A DNA stretch of 64,000 nucleotides, from assembly GCF_030265065.1 (NCBI RefSeq), contig NC_080412.1, positions 18,404,501 through 18,468,500 on the forward strand, written 5' to 3'. The notes under the pieces were generated by a model. The model was not told where the DNA came from, did not search any database, and saw nothing but the letters and a program-made list of their open reading frames with translations. Both the position numbers and the translations under genes were made by a program. How positions within the stretch are numbered: the first letter of the stretch is position 1; each line of letters opens with the position of its first letter. Source of the stretch: Corythoichthys intestinalis (Eukaryota; Chordata; Actinopteri; Syngnathiformes; Syngnathidae). Below, in pieces: positions 1-12,183 of this stretch.

Positions 1-322
1 TTGTTTGTTTGTTTTACTTTAACCTGCATGCAATTATGTATTTAAAAAAGAATTTAAATTAGACCAAGCTGCTATGTTGTATAAGATGTACATGCAGACA
101 ATTTGTGAGTAATGAAGCACCCCCCTCCTTCCTTTGGCAAATGGGACAGTTTACTGTAGCATGTATAAAGATGACAGGCAGCCTTCTGGCATGACGATCA
201 GGAAGTCAGCAGGCTGTGATGATGTGCACTGGCAGTGGGTGACCTTTTACTGGAGGACACGCGCGCACGCATACACACGCTCAGCTGCTATGAACACTAC
301 TGCCGCACTCTCCCCGCTGCTG

Positions 323-335
323 CCACCAGAGGGAG
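323..335 (+). promoter_or_regulatory. CTCF-like motif
   Basis: The 13 bases ccaccagagggag match the core of the vertebrate CTCF consensus (CCACNAGRKGGCR). It lies far upstream of ESRRA, where a boundary element would be plausible. This is a motif match only, and such matches also occur by chance. Confidence 0.35.
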
Positions 336-1370
336 AATACTGACTCTTGTGTAGACTTCACTCTTCCTGACCAGTAGTTAAAAACATACACTATTATTAC
401 ACGTATTTTGATTACAATCTCAATTCCTCAGAAAATCCTTACAGTCAACTGGGTTATTACATTTAAATTAACAACCTCCATTTTTGAAATCATCATTAAC
501 AGCAACATTTACCTCACCTGACATTGCAGTCATTACTGTGAATTGACATGGAAGCGAGTGTAAACGCACTCTTATCAGCAGCTACCATTTAATAATTGAA
601 GAACACTGAGCCTTATCTTCTCATGTTCTGGTTTACTAGTCGCCCCTCAATGTTTCCATGTAGGTTAGAAAGACTGTAGCATATTATAGCCTACTATGAT
701 AAAAATGTGTACGCTCATCAAAATGCACATAATGTAGTGCAGTTACATGCTTTCTCTTGTTGCCTTGCTATGTATGACTCATTGATGCAGTAATGTGCTT
801 TTCCTGTACAATGGCTTCTTGGTATTTATGTAGTCTATCAGCTGACACCTGTCAAAGGTCAGGACCTGCAGTAAGAGGCACTCTTGGGACCTCAGCTGGC
901 ATTCACAGTATGTATACCCAATCTAGTGTATTTAGTTCAAACACATCTTGTGACGAGATAGCCTGTATATTACATTGAATTACATTGTTAAATATGTAAA
1001 TGTTAACTAATTCCATAAGGCCTATAATAAGACCGATTTTTTCGAGTTTATAATGCACACTGCACCAGCACGGTGCAGTCCCGCAGAATTGCAGTGTCTG
1101 CAGTAGAGACTCAATGACCTTGCTTCAAGGTCGCAATGACACCGCCGTCAGTTTTTCCTCTAGTGCGCGCGCCACGACCATCCTGCACCCACTGCCCATT
1201 TCACGCGTGACCACAAAGAGGCGCACCTTTGACGCAACTATACTAAAAGGGGATTGGGTAGTAACACTCTGTATGAAAAAACAGTCAAATGAACGTCAAT
1301 TAGGATTTCTTTATTCATTTGAATACTATTTCAAGAATGAATGTATAAAATGGAAAGGCATCTAAGTTTA

Positions 1371-1462
1371 ACTCATCGGCTGCCATTGACAGCGATGGAC
1401 GTCTAATCAATTTGAACTGGGATGGCCAGCCCTTCCAGTTCAAATGGATTGGACGTCTAATT
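1371..1462. repeat. Dispersed palindromic motif, copy 1
   Basis: Holds gacgtctaatcaatttgaac followed about 25 bases later by its near inverse gttcaaatggattggacgtc, next to a 'gccattgacagcgatgg' block. The same motif recurs near 4012, 58283, 60277, 61185, 61389, 62326 and 63440. Confidence 0.6.
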
Positions 1463-2034
1463 GAGATATACTACTACTGTTACCAGCTAGATTTGAAGTG
1501 CTCATAGGTCTACATATTATTGCATGTTGCTTGGATTGCATGTTGGTAAAATATTTGCGAGATGTGAGGAAAACTAATCTAAAGTTGCCTCGTATATGTA
1601 GTCATTTTTGTATCAAATTTTCAGCAAGAGTTGCCTGGCCCCGTTATGAAGTTGATGACGCTAGAGGATGATACGTACGTACGGACGTAACGTGGAAAGC
1701 AGACGCAAATTGGTCAGAGGGAGGAGACGAGGCACGGGACATGCTGTGACGTCAGAACAAGTTAGGAAGAAAAACTGCGTCGACGGAAATCGACGTTACG
1801 TATATCAAATTAAAGCAAAAACAATACGCGGCAATTGGAACCTAATTTATCAAAGGATAATACATATGAATATATTATTCAAATAAATATCCAATTATTC
1901 ATTGTGACTTTTGTTAAACCCAAGAAACGTCCTGAAAGTTGAGTGAAAAGTGGTCACAGTATTTTATTTTGAAATGGATATAACAGGATGCTATGTTTCC
2001 CTGTTTTGAAGTAGAAAATCTGACAACGGTTTAG

Positions 2035-2265
2035 CTGTGGGAGTCTAGCGAGGATTTTAATACCAGTGTCTGGAACCGAGCAGACGAAGAAGACGGTATC
2101 GCCGGTAGCTGTCATCACAAATCTTTCGGTCAAGCCACCTCAGATGTGACAGACACGACGTTGCTTGGACAGCGTTGTCACACAGCAGAAACAGCCGCTG
2201 GAAGGACTTGCTTGTCCCAAAAGACCTGCCTGGCCCCAGACATAAAAGCTGATTTTCTGTCCCTG
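2035..2265 (+). other. Candidate non-coding first exon (possibly ESRRA 5' UTR)
   Basis: A CpG-containing segment ends at a consensus splice donor, ccctg|gtgagt, with GT at 2266-2267, and has no long open frame. It lies upstream of ESRRA on the same strand. Mammalian ESRRA has non-coding 5' sequence, so this could be a distal first exon. The left edge is a guess. Transcript data would be needed to link it to ESRRA rather than to an unrelated non-coding RNA. Confidence 0.25.
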
Positions 2266-3819
2266 GTGAGTATCAGAATAAACGGCGAACATCGAAATAT
2301 GTATTTGCGCCTAATGTTATGACTGTCGTTTTTTGTGTGTATATTTTTTTTGTATTAATTTTTTTACATGGTAGATTGATTTGTATTCACGCCGGGCAGA
2401 GTGAAGTTGGCGTGATCACGTTATTGGGGGTAGGGGGCACCAGCCGCAAGGGAATTGGTCATTGAGTTGTCTTTTCTTTCATAGTATACTGCATTCACCT
2501 CTCGTTTTGTCTGTGTACAAAAGCAGCATTTCTTGACGTCATCAAAGACCTCAAAGTTTCACAATCAAGCTGTAATGTCTTTGAAAAACTCCAAAACACA
2601 ATTTATACAGGGTGGATGGACACTATTGCCATTTGGATAATGTATGCAGTCAATTGATTTTCAGTAAAATAAAACGGATTAATACACAGCGGGCCATGTT
2701 CTGCATGTGTTACCACTTTCTCTGACAGTTCCCAGTTGATGGTCTTAACTTTAAATGTAAGCATTTTCTGAGTAAATTCACTTCTCGTCACGGTACACTG
2801 ACCTCTGAATGTAACCAAAGCAAGCCTGATGGACTAGGATTGAGATCACTGATCTGAAGGCTTAATCCACTTTGGCAATTAACCTTTCACCGGTTCGAGA
2901 TCAGTAAGCAAGGTCACCCCTGGGTGCTGTTCCTGGCTGCTGCATGGCGCGCAGCATATCCAAACCTCTACATGACTTTTAAGTGCAGTTATGTGATGCA
3001 TAATCACTGACAGCGTGACCACTAAACAGCCAGGCAACTGTCTTTAAAACAATGTCGCACCTAAAGGACATTGTAATTTACACACATGGAGTTAAAGTAT
3101 GTTGGCTTCACCAACAGCATTCCATTAAAGTGTACAAAAAAGAGGAGTAATTACATCTTTATTTTTTCACTATAGCACTACCTCTTCAGTGTGCATTGTA
3201 ATGATTGACAAAGCTATGAACAAACTTCAGCTCCCAACTTAGTATGAGAGACAAGGTGTTGGCTTTACTGTCTGTCCTTGAAGCATTCCTGTGACTTTGA
3301 CCTTTGGAGCGTATCACGCAGGGGTGGGGGTGTTGAGTCGTGTCCATAAATATGAATACATCTTGGGTGTTCTATATTTCAAGAGATGATGATGAAGTGA
3401 CATTCTTTTGTTTCCGCCAGTGTTTTGGTATCCTGTGGTCGCAATCGATAATGTTTTAGTGCCAGGATTCAAGTTGTTCATGGTTATCTAAGAGGCTTGA
3501 CAACATGTACTTTTAAAGGATGTCCCGATGACATATTTTTGCATGGGAGTCCAAGTCATCTCATTTTGAAGATCTACTGACACCGAGTCCCGTTCCGATA
3601 CGCTGGAAATGTATTAAAGAGGGATTGAAGCACATTCAAATGTGTTTTCCCCAAATTTAAATCTAGCCCAACATCACACCTATATAAAAGGGTTATTACT
3701 ACTGCAATGAAGTGAAAAATATTCTTAAATCTTTTTTTTTTTGCAAATCACTAGTGCAGCATAAAATCAGGATGCAAACAAATTGCTTTTCTATATATAT
3801 ATTTTACATAAATAGCCTC

Positions 3820-3820
<1 letters not shown>

Positions 3821-3872
<52 letters not shown>
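3821..3872. repeat. (TA)n microsatellite
   Basis: About 26 uninterrupted TA dinucleotides. The surrounding 2266-4293 stretch otherwise shows no recognisable gene. Confidence 0.95.
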
Positions 3873-3879
<7 letters not shown>

Positions 3880-4011
3880 GTTGGTCAGTGTGATAAACTG
3901 AGCTATCTTGGTTGTCATTTTCTAGCCTTTATTATATATTTTGTATTGCAAAATCCTTATAACTCTTATTTTGTTGCTTGTAACTTTTAATTTTGAAGGC
4001 TGGCATCGAGT

Positions 4012-4113
4012 GATCGTTTTCATTGCAATTGACGGCGATAGACGTCCAATCCAATTTGAGTTTGATTGCTGCCAGTCGTTAGAGCTGAACGTGTATAGCA
4101 GCCGATGAGTTAA
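4012..4113. repeat. Dispersed palindromic motif, copy 2
   Basis: Contains 'ttgacggcgatagacgtcca', then 'atccaatttgag', and ends in 'gccgatgagttaa', the same block order as the other copies of this motif. Confidence 0.55.
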
Positions 4114-4293
4114 TATATAAAAATAAGTAAATACATTTTAAAAACCCGATTCAGATCCTCTGAAAATTACGTAATCAGGCCCAATTTCCGATCACGTGAT
4201 CGGACCAAAGACAAAGATACCCCTAGTACTTATCACTGTCTTTATAGTTTGACCTACAAAATATTGAGTACCAAACCTTCATTCACATTGCAG

Positions 4294-4380
4294 GTGTCCT
4301 ATCTGTAGCTGACGACAGCCTGCAGCAGACGTTAGGGATCAAGTACTGTATTTAGGCTTCAACTCCTGTCCAACAAACAG
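4294..4380 (+). other. Candidate 87-base non-coding exon
   Basis: Bounded by a plausible acceptor (cacattgcag, ending 4293) and a consensus donor (aaacag|gtaatg, GT at 4381-4382). It contains no ATG, so it could be an internal 5' UTR exon between a distal first exon and the ESRRA start-codon exon at 15933. Support is from splice signals only. Confidence 0.25.
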
Positions 4381-5002
4381 GTAATGCTCACTCGTATCTA
4401 ATGATATTTGTAATCACCCAATTCAGAATGTTTGAAAAGTTGATAACTCATTCACAGCGCATGTAGTAATGTACAATTTAATATGACCTGGAAGAGGGGG
4501 ATTTACTCAGGTGTAGATAAGGGCCTTCTTCCCATTGTTCCCATTGTTACCGTATGTGCTCTTTTGGTTTGTTTGTTGGCAAATGATTGTGCAAGGTATT
4601 TGTGTTAAGTTGCCATTTATATTGTTTATGGTCCAAACACTTTCAGCCCCGTATTTACTCAAGTATTCTAAAGACGTGATACAATGATGTCCTCAGTTGA
4701 ATAGGATTTCATTTCATTAGTGTTACTTGCAGTTCTTAAGACAATGAAATATAAACCAGATTTCATACTTTTTGTGGGTCTTGTTTTTCTAGCTCTATAA
4801 TAGAGTAAAAGTAGCAATTCACTAAAAATTGTGTAGCACACGCTGTAGTAATGGCAAATTACCAGTCAAGTAAAATACACTAAAAGCTATAATTGGAATC
4901 TCTATCCCTGCGAATCAGTGTTTGCATCAGAGCACATCCCTAAGGGGTGCATTAGGACAGTTGGGTTACATTTTCTGACACTCAATAAATGTTTGATATA
5001 TA

Positions 5003-6612
<1,610 letters not shown>

Positions 6613-7097
6613 TTGTTTTTTTATTTTATTCTTATCTGAACACCCAATACGAAAGACTCACATTGGCAGGAAATGTGAGTACATATACACGCACTCAAGA
6701 ATGATTGACATTGTGTTTGGGCACTATTGTACACCCCCCCCCACACACACACACACACATGCGTGTCCTTCCACTTATTTGTGCATTTTTCATCTCTCAA
6801 ATGCCAGTTTATTCAACTGGGCCTCTTATTTTATAGCCAAATTGTGCGCCGGTGGCCTGAAAACATGTTTCTGTGTGTGGACAATGAATTTTCACACACG
6901 TTGTGAAGATGCATTTGAAAAATGAACACGTGGCATCACCATCAGAGGCATGTGGTACCTTACTTTAACTTATCGGGATGTGGCTCGACCGTATGCAAAT
7001 AATCAACAGTTTTTTCGTTCATATTTTTATTTGGTGGTTTCTTTCTTTTTTTTCCATGATCACACTGTAACTGACTCACATATAGATATATGATATA
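6613..7097. other. Spacer between two Tc1 elements
   Basis: No gene seen. It contains a C run followed by a (CA)n tract at about 6733-6760. Confidence 0.7.
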
Positions 7098-8047
7098 CAG
7101 TGCTGCTCAAAAGTTTGTGAACCCCCTCAACATTTTGGAATTTTCTATTATTTCAACCTGATTTCCTAATCAATCAATTCAGTAGTTTTTTTTTGTTTTT
7201 TTAACAGTTGTGTTGTCGAGACTAAATTAAAAAGAGTTTTCATCAACTGATGTAGGTGCAAAATTGAACTGTTTGGTCACAACCAAAACCGCCATGTCTG
7301 GCGAAAAGTCAACACTGCATACCACCAAAAGAACCTTCTCCCAACAGTGAAGCATGGAGGTGGGAATGTCAAGATCTGGGCTTGCTTTTCATCCTCAGGA
7401 CCTGGACAACTCCACATAGTCCAGGGAATCATGAATTCTGAGGAATATTGTCAAATCCTAGAACATAACCTGACGCCATCTGTTTTGAAGTTAAAGCTTG
7501 GCAGAAGGTGGATCATGCAACATGATAATGATCCAAAGCATTCCAGCAATACAACCAAGGAATGGCTGAAAAAGAAGAAGATTCGTGTTCTGGACTGGCC
7601 CAGTCAAAGTCCTGACCTAAATCCCATTGAAATGCTGTGGCGGGACCTGAAGCCAGCAGTTCATGCCAGACGCCCATCAAACCTCTCTCAAGTGACTGCG
7701 TTCTGCAAGGAAGAATGGGCAAAAATCCCCCAAAGTAGATGTGAGAGGCTGATTAGTCACTACAGAAACCGTTTGGTTGAGGTAATCTCTGCAAAAGGAG
7801 GCGCAATATCCTATTAACTGAAGGGGTTCACATACTTTTGCACACATGATATCTGAGTTTTTCTTAAATCAACCACTTTTGTTAAATAAAGAATGACAAT
7901 ATAACTATTTCTTTTGTTTCAGTCCATTATTTGGAATGTCAGTATTGTGGATTTGGGTATAACTTAACATTTAATAAGGTTATTTTAGTTTTTTTTACAA
8001 AAAATCTGACCATCGCTGTGGGGTTCACAAACTTTCGAGCAGCACTG
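7098..8047 (+). mobile_element. Internally deleted Tc1-like transposon
   Basis: Bounded by inverted ends cagtgctgctcaaaagtttg (left) and its inverse ending cgagcagcactg (right), with TA dinucleotides outside both. Only the catalytic C-terminal half of the transposase remains. At 950 bp it is about 600 bp shorter than a full element. Confidence 0.9.
7263..7817 (+). pseudogene. Tc1 transposase fragment (C-terminal half)
   Basis: An open frame of 156 aa runs from 7347 to 7817, and recognisable transposase sequence begins slightly upstream, at KIELFGHNQNRHVWRKVN-type residues near 7263. It keeps the KHGGGNVKIWACFS block, the second catalytic Asp in MQHDNDPKH and the Glu in [11 protein letters not shown], and ends with the usual AKGGAISY. 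The helix-turn-helix and the first catalytic Asp are deleted, so it cannot be an active transposase. Confidence 0.9.
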
Positions 8048-8934
8048 TATTTAGATATATTTTTAATTTAGCATGAAATAGCTACACTCCGTTCGGGCGA
8101 GTGGCACAGTATGTACACTATTTGGGGAACATTACCAGTAAATCCAACACTGCTGCAACTATTAATCCTGGCAGCTGTTGATTGGCCAATTAGTAAGTGC
8201 TATGATCTCAAAGAATCCATGAAGTAATTCCTTTCCTTTCCTTGATATAGCTACGATCATTTCTCAGATAAAAGCCCTGTATTTCTCAACAGATGAATGT
8301 TTTTGGGTCAAAATTGCAGCCCTCTCTAAATGTGCAGCAAAAATGGATGCAAGGATGTAACCAATATAATTCTTTAAGTCAGGGGTCGGCAACACAAAGT
8401 GTTGAAAGAGCCATATTGGAGGGGAAAAAAAAATGTCTGGAGCCACAAAAAATTAAAAGCCTTATATACGCCTTATAATGAAGGCAACAAATGCTGTATG
8501 TATCTAAATTAGCTATATTAGCCTACTATCAAAATAACTAAGTTGGCTACAAATACATAATGAGCCTTCATGATTACCGTATTTTCCGGACTAAAGGGCA
8601 CACCTGAAAGTCTTCCATTTTCTCAAAAGCCGACAGTGCACCTTACAATCTGATGTGCCTTACGTATATATGGATCAATATTGGTTAATAATGGCATGAC
8701 ATTCCATTTAGCTTAGCTCCATCTTGTAGATGCATAACGCAACGCCAACCACTACTACTACTGCATCTTATAATGCAGTGCACCCTATAGACCCTACCCA
8801 CGCGACGTCACAACTCCGCTCTCCTGAATGGTACCGCCCAATTGTCCGTCAAAACATAGTGTTAACCTGTTACGGCTACGTACATTCCTCCTATTTACGG
8901 CGTGTTTTTCTGCTCCTTAACATTAATAATCAAA

Positions 8935-9112
8935 ATGGTGAAGGTGTGTGTGGCTGTTGGTTGCACTAACAGAGAAGATGGAAGGAGAGACTTGAAGTTT
9001 TACCGTATTCCGAGGGATCCAAAGAGGAGAGCGAAATGGACGGCTGCAATTCGACGTGAAAACTGGGCACCAAAAAATCACCACAGACTATGTAGTAGTC
9101 ATTTTATATCCG
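8935..9112 (+). pseudogene. THAP-domain first exon of a transposon gene
   Basis: Starts at ATG 8935 (MVKVCVAVGCTNREDGRRDL). It shows the zinc-binding C2CH pattern of THAP domains: Cys5, Cys10, Cys53 and His56, with Trp35 and the IPRDPKRRAKW block between. THAP domains bind DNA; here the domain would recognise transposon ends. The exon ends at a good donor (atatccg|gtaaga, GT at 9113-9114), and no following exon is present in the element. It is a remnant, not a host THAP gene, since it lies between the transposon's inverted repeats. Confidence 0.75.
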
Positions 9113-9346
9113 GTAAGATGCATTTAAGATATACTTAGAGGGTTTTGGGCTGACAAATAACCACAATTAAAATTGCTAGGCTAATCGCCGACAACATACA
9201 CGTATGTATGTAGTGAGAGTGCTATCGCTAAACCATATAAACATAAAAAGCCCTAACTGCATTGACAAATGACATGAAATAAATTAGACTTGACAGTGGA
9301 TGTTAGCGAGAATAAAAGATTTTGAATTGAAAATTTCGTAACTCAC

Positions 9347-9700
9347 CTTTCCAAGCACAAGATAGATTCCTGCCGAATTTTCGTGGACGAGGACCTGTTT
9401 CACCCAACCAGCAACGAAGTATTTATAAGCCTCCAAGCTCTTGAAGTTTTTCAAATTTTTGTGAGAATAGGCTGATTTTGTGTGGACAAGATAGTTGTAA
9501 ATATCAGCGTAGCAGATTTCAGGCAGACAGGGCGAAGACAGTGGGTCGAAAAACATCGATTTGGGCATCAAATATGGATCTGGCGACTGTATAGAACGAA
9601 GCTTTTCCACATAATGCCTTTTATGCAACACATCCAGTGAGTTTACGGCATCCGAAAGCACTGGGTCTTCCATGAAATGCATTTTAAATTCCTCAATCAA
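9347..9700 (-). pseudogene. N-terminal exon of the second transposon protein (YqaJ/SWIM type, tentative)
   Basis: Reads from ATG at 9700 for 118 codons to a consensus donor on the minus strand (ggaaag|gtgagt, exon end 9347). Blocks such as SPDPYLMPKSMF, YADIYNYLV and FKSLEAYKYFVAGWVKQVL resemble the N-terminal region of fish transposon proteins that continue into a SWIM zinc finger and a YqaJ-type nuclease. Those later domains are absent here. Family assignment is from memory of the blocks and is tentative. It faces the THAP exon head-on. Confidence 0.5.
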
Positions 9701-9912
9701 TTGAAACCAATGCTAATACAGAGACAAAATGACGGACAAGGGGGCGGAACCATACAGCGAGCACGTGGTTTTGTGACGTCGGTGGGTAGGGTCTATACAT
9801 GAAAATGGTTTTAAAATAGGCCATTAATTGAAGCTGCGCCTTATACTTCGATGCGTCTGATAGTGCGGAAAATACGGTAAATGTTCATTTCCCTGCAGTG
9901 CATCCTATAGAG

Positions 9913-10148
9913 CAGGGGTTTTCAACCCAGTCCTCAAGGCACACTGTGGGTCCTGGTTTTTGTTCCAGCCGATCCAGCAGAGACAGTTGAACCAATGAGG
10001 CTTCTGCTAAAACAAGCCACACCTGACTGCAATCAACTGATTGCACTTGTAAAACACCAGATTGGGGAAAAAGTGTTGTCATCTTGTTTGGTAAGAATGA
10101 AATCCTGCACCCACAGTGTGCCTTAGTGGAATAGGTTGGGAACCCCTG
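9913..10148. mobile_element. Short hAT MITE with intact target duplication
   Basis: Inverted ends caggggttttcaaccc and gggaacccctg. Identical 8-base flanking repeats ctatagag lie at 9905-9912 and 10149-10156. At 236 bp it has no coding capacity. It sits inside the hAT MITE at 8380-12043. A related element lies at 44703-44934. Confidence 0.9.
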
Positions 10149-10298
10149 CTATAGAGAATGATGCACCACGTGATTTCTCTGTTGTACCATGCCGCCTCAA
10201 GTTTAACTTCATTAGAATATTAATCCATTAGAAGAATTTCTATTATGTCTGTATCATGTTTGTCGTCCTACAGAGACCACATTAAAACTAAACATATA

Positions 10299-11926
10299 CA
10301 GTGCCTTGCAAAAGTATTTGGCCCCCTTGAACCTTGCAACCTTTCGCCACATTTCAGGCTTCAAACATAAAGATATAAAATTTTATTTTTTTGTCAAGAA
10401 TCAACAACAAGTGGAACACAATCGTGAAGTGGAACAAAATTTATTGGATAATTTAAACTTTTTTAACAAATAAAAAACTGAAAAGTGGGGCGTCCCATAT
10501 TATTCGGCCCCCTTGCGTTAATACTTTGTAGCGCCACCTTTTGCTCCAATTACAGCTGCAAGTCGCTTGGGGTATGTTTCTATCAGTTTTGCACATCGAG
10601 AGACTGACATTCTTGCCCATTCTTCCTTGCAAAACAGCTCGAGCTCAGTGAGGTTGGATGGAGAGTGTTTGTGAACAGCAGTCTTCAGCTCTTTCCACAG
10701 ATTCTCGATTGGATTCAGGTCTGGACTTTGACTTGGCCATTCTAACACCTGGATACGTTTATTTTTGAACCATTCCATTGTAGATTTGGCTTTATGTTTT
10801 GGATCATTGTCCTGTTGGAAGATAAATCTCCGTCCCAGTCTCAGGTCTTGTGCAGATACCAACAGGTTTTCTTCCAGAATGTTCCTGTATTTGGCTGCAT
10901 CCATCTTCCCGTCAATTTTAACCATCTTCCCTGTCCCTGCTGAAGAAAAGCAGGCCAAACCATGATGCTGCCACCACCATGTTTGACAGTGGGGATGGTG
11001 TGTTCAGGGTGATGAGCTGTGTTGCTTTTACGCCAAACATATCGTTTTGCATTGTGGCCAAAAAGTTCAATTTTGGTTTTATCTGACCAGAGCACCTTCT
11101 TCCACATGTTTGGTGTGTCTCGCAGGTGGCTTGTGGCACACTTTAAACGAGACTTTTTATGGATATCTTTGAGAAATGGCTTTCTTCTTGCCACTCTTCC
11201 ATAAAGGCCAGATTTGTGCAGTGTACGACTGATTGTTGTCCTATGGAGAGACTCTCCCACCTCAGCTGTAGATCTCTGCAGTTCATCCAGAGTGATCATG
11301 GGCCTCTTGGCTGCATCTCTGATCAGTTTTATCCTTGTTTGAGAAGAAAGTTTGGAAGGACGGCCGGGTCTTGGTAGATTTGCAGTGGTCTGATGCTCCT
11401 TCCATTTCAATATGATGGCTTGCACAGTGCTCCTTGAGATGTTTAAAGCTTGGGAAATCTTTTTGTATCCAAATCCGGCTTTAAACTTCTCCACAACAGT
11501 ATCTCGGACCTGCCTGGTGTGTTACTTGTTTTTCATAATGCTCTCTGCACTTTAAACAGAACCCTGAGACTATCACAGAGCAGGTGCATTTATACGGAGA
11601 CTTGATTACACACAGGTGGATTCTATTTATCATCATCGGTCATTTGGGACAACATTGGATCATTCAGAGATCCTCACTGAACTTCTGGAGTGAGTTTGCT
11701 GCACTGAAAGTAAAGGGGCCGAATAATGTTGCACGCCCCATTTTTCAGTTTTTTATTTGTTAAAAAAGTTTAAATTATCCAATAAATGTTGTTCCACTTC
11801 ACGATTGTGTCCCACTTGTTGTTGATTCTTGACAAAAAATTAAATTTCATATCTTTATGTTTGAAGCCTGAAATGGGGCGAAAGGTTGCAAGATTCAAGG
11901 GGGCCGAATACTTTTGCAAGGCACTG
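10299..11926 (-). mobile_element. Nearly complete Tc1-like transposon
   Basis: Inverted ends cagtgccttgcaaaagtatt and its inverse ending ttttgcaaggcactg, with TA on both sides, and long inverted arms containing the paired 'gggggccgaata' type block. The 1.63 kb length is that of a full fish Tc1. The arms remain closely matched and the transposase carries only two visible lesions, so this is among the youngest insertions in the window. It lies inside the hAT MITE 8380-12043. Confidence 0.92.
10518..11536 (-). pseudogene. Tc1 transposase, two lesions
   Basis: Reads from ATG at 11536. Codon 5 is a stop (MKNK then TAA), after which the frame is open through the helix-turn-helix block (KFKAGFGYKKISQALNISRS), the GRPSKL block and the first catalytic Asp (VLWSDKTKIELFG) into KHGGGSIMVW. 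A frameshift between about 10900 and 10960 moves the rest into another frame, which then holds the second Asp (IFQQDNDPKH) and the Glu ([11 protein letters not shown]) and ends AKGGATKY. All three DDE residues are present. About 340 aa in total, the usual size. It is inactive as it stands. Confidence 0.92.
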
Positions 11927-12043
11927 TATTTCCCTCCCCCATCTTTTTCCTTTTTCAAACATTTTTGAAAAAGCTCCAGGGAGCCACTAGGGTAGCGCGA
12001 AAGAGCCACATGTGGCTCTAGAGCCGCGGGTTGTTGACCTCTG

Positions 12044-12150
12044 CTTTAAGTGAATGCTTGATTATGGCAACTACTAGGAATACATAAATTAGTGTCCATC
12101 CGACATTATTCTCAGGAACTCAATTTTCACTTCCAATGAGGATTCGAATT

Positions 12151-12183
<33 letters not shown>

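Larger units (their letters stand above)
1..2034. other. Upstream intergenic DNA, no gene recognised
   Basis: No conserved coding exon is visible on either strand; the open frames here are short and resemble no family I know. The stretch from about 1620 to 2030 is richer in CpG than its surroundings. A CTCF-like motif (323-335) and one copy of a dispersed palindromic motif (1371-1462) are listed separately. Confidence 0.6.
8575..9879. mobile_element. Deleted THAP-encoding DNA transposon (ISL2EU-like)
   Basis: Terminal inverted repeats taccgtattttccgg and, at the right end, gcggaaaatacggta. Subterminal inverted repeats follow: left cctatagaccctacccacg (about 8785-8803) against right ggtgggtagggtctata (about 9781-9797). 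Inside, two first exons face each other: a THAP-domain exon on + and a fragment resembling the N-terminus of fish YqaJ/SWIM-type transposon proteins on -. ISL2EU elements are known to carry a THAP-type transposase and a YqaJ-nuclease protein, so I infer that family. The middle of the element, with both catalytic regions, is missing. Confidence 0.6.
8380..12043. mobile_element. hAT-type MITE split by three nested insertions
   Basis: The ends are caggggtcggcaac (left) and gttgttgacctctg (right), inverted relatives. The flanking 8-base direct repeats ctttaagt (8372-8379 and 12044-12051) are identical, as expected for hAT target-site duplication. Once the nested elements are set aside, only about 500 bp belong to this MITE, including the palindromic gagccacatgtggctc block. 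Inside it lie 8575-9879, 9913-10148 and 10299-11926. Confidence 0.85.

Noticed and set aside
134-343. Small coding gene at the left edge
   Set aside because: No homology recognised, ordinary composition, and no splice or family features.
8935-9112. Host THAP-family gene
   Set aside because: It sits between transposon inverted repeats with no downstream exon, so a transposon origin is more likely.
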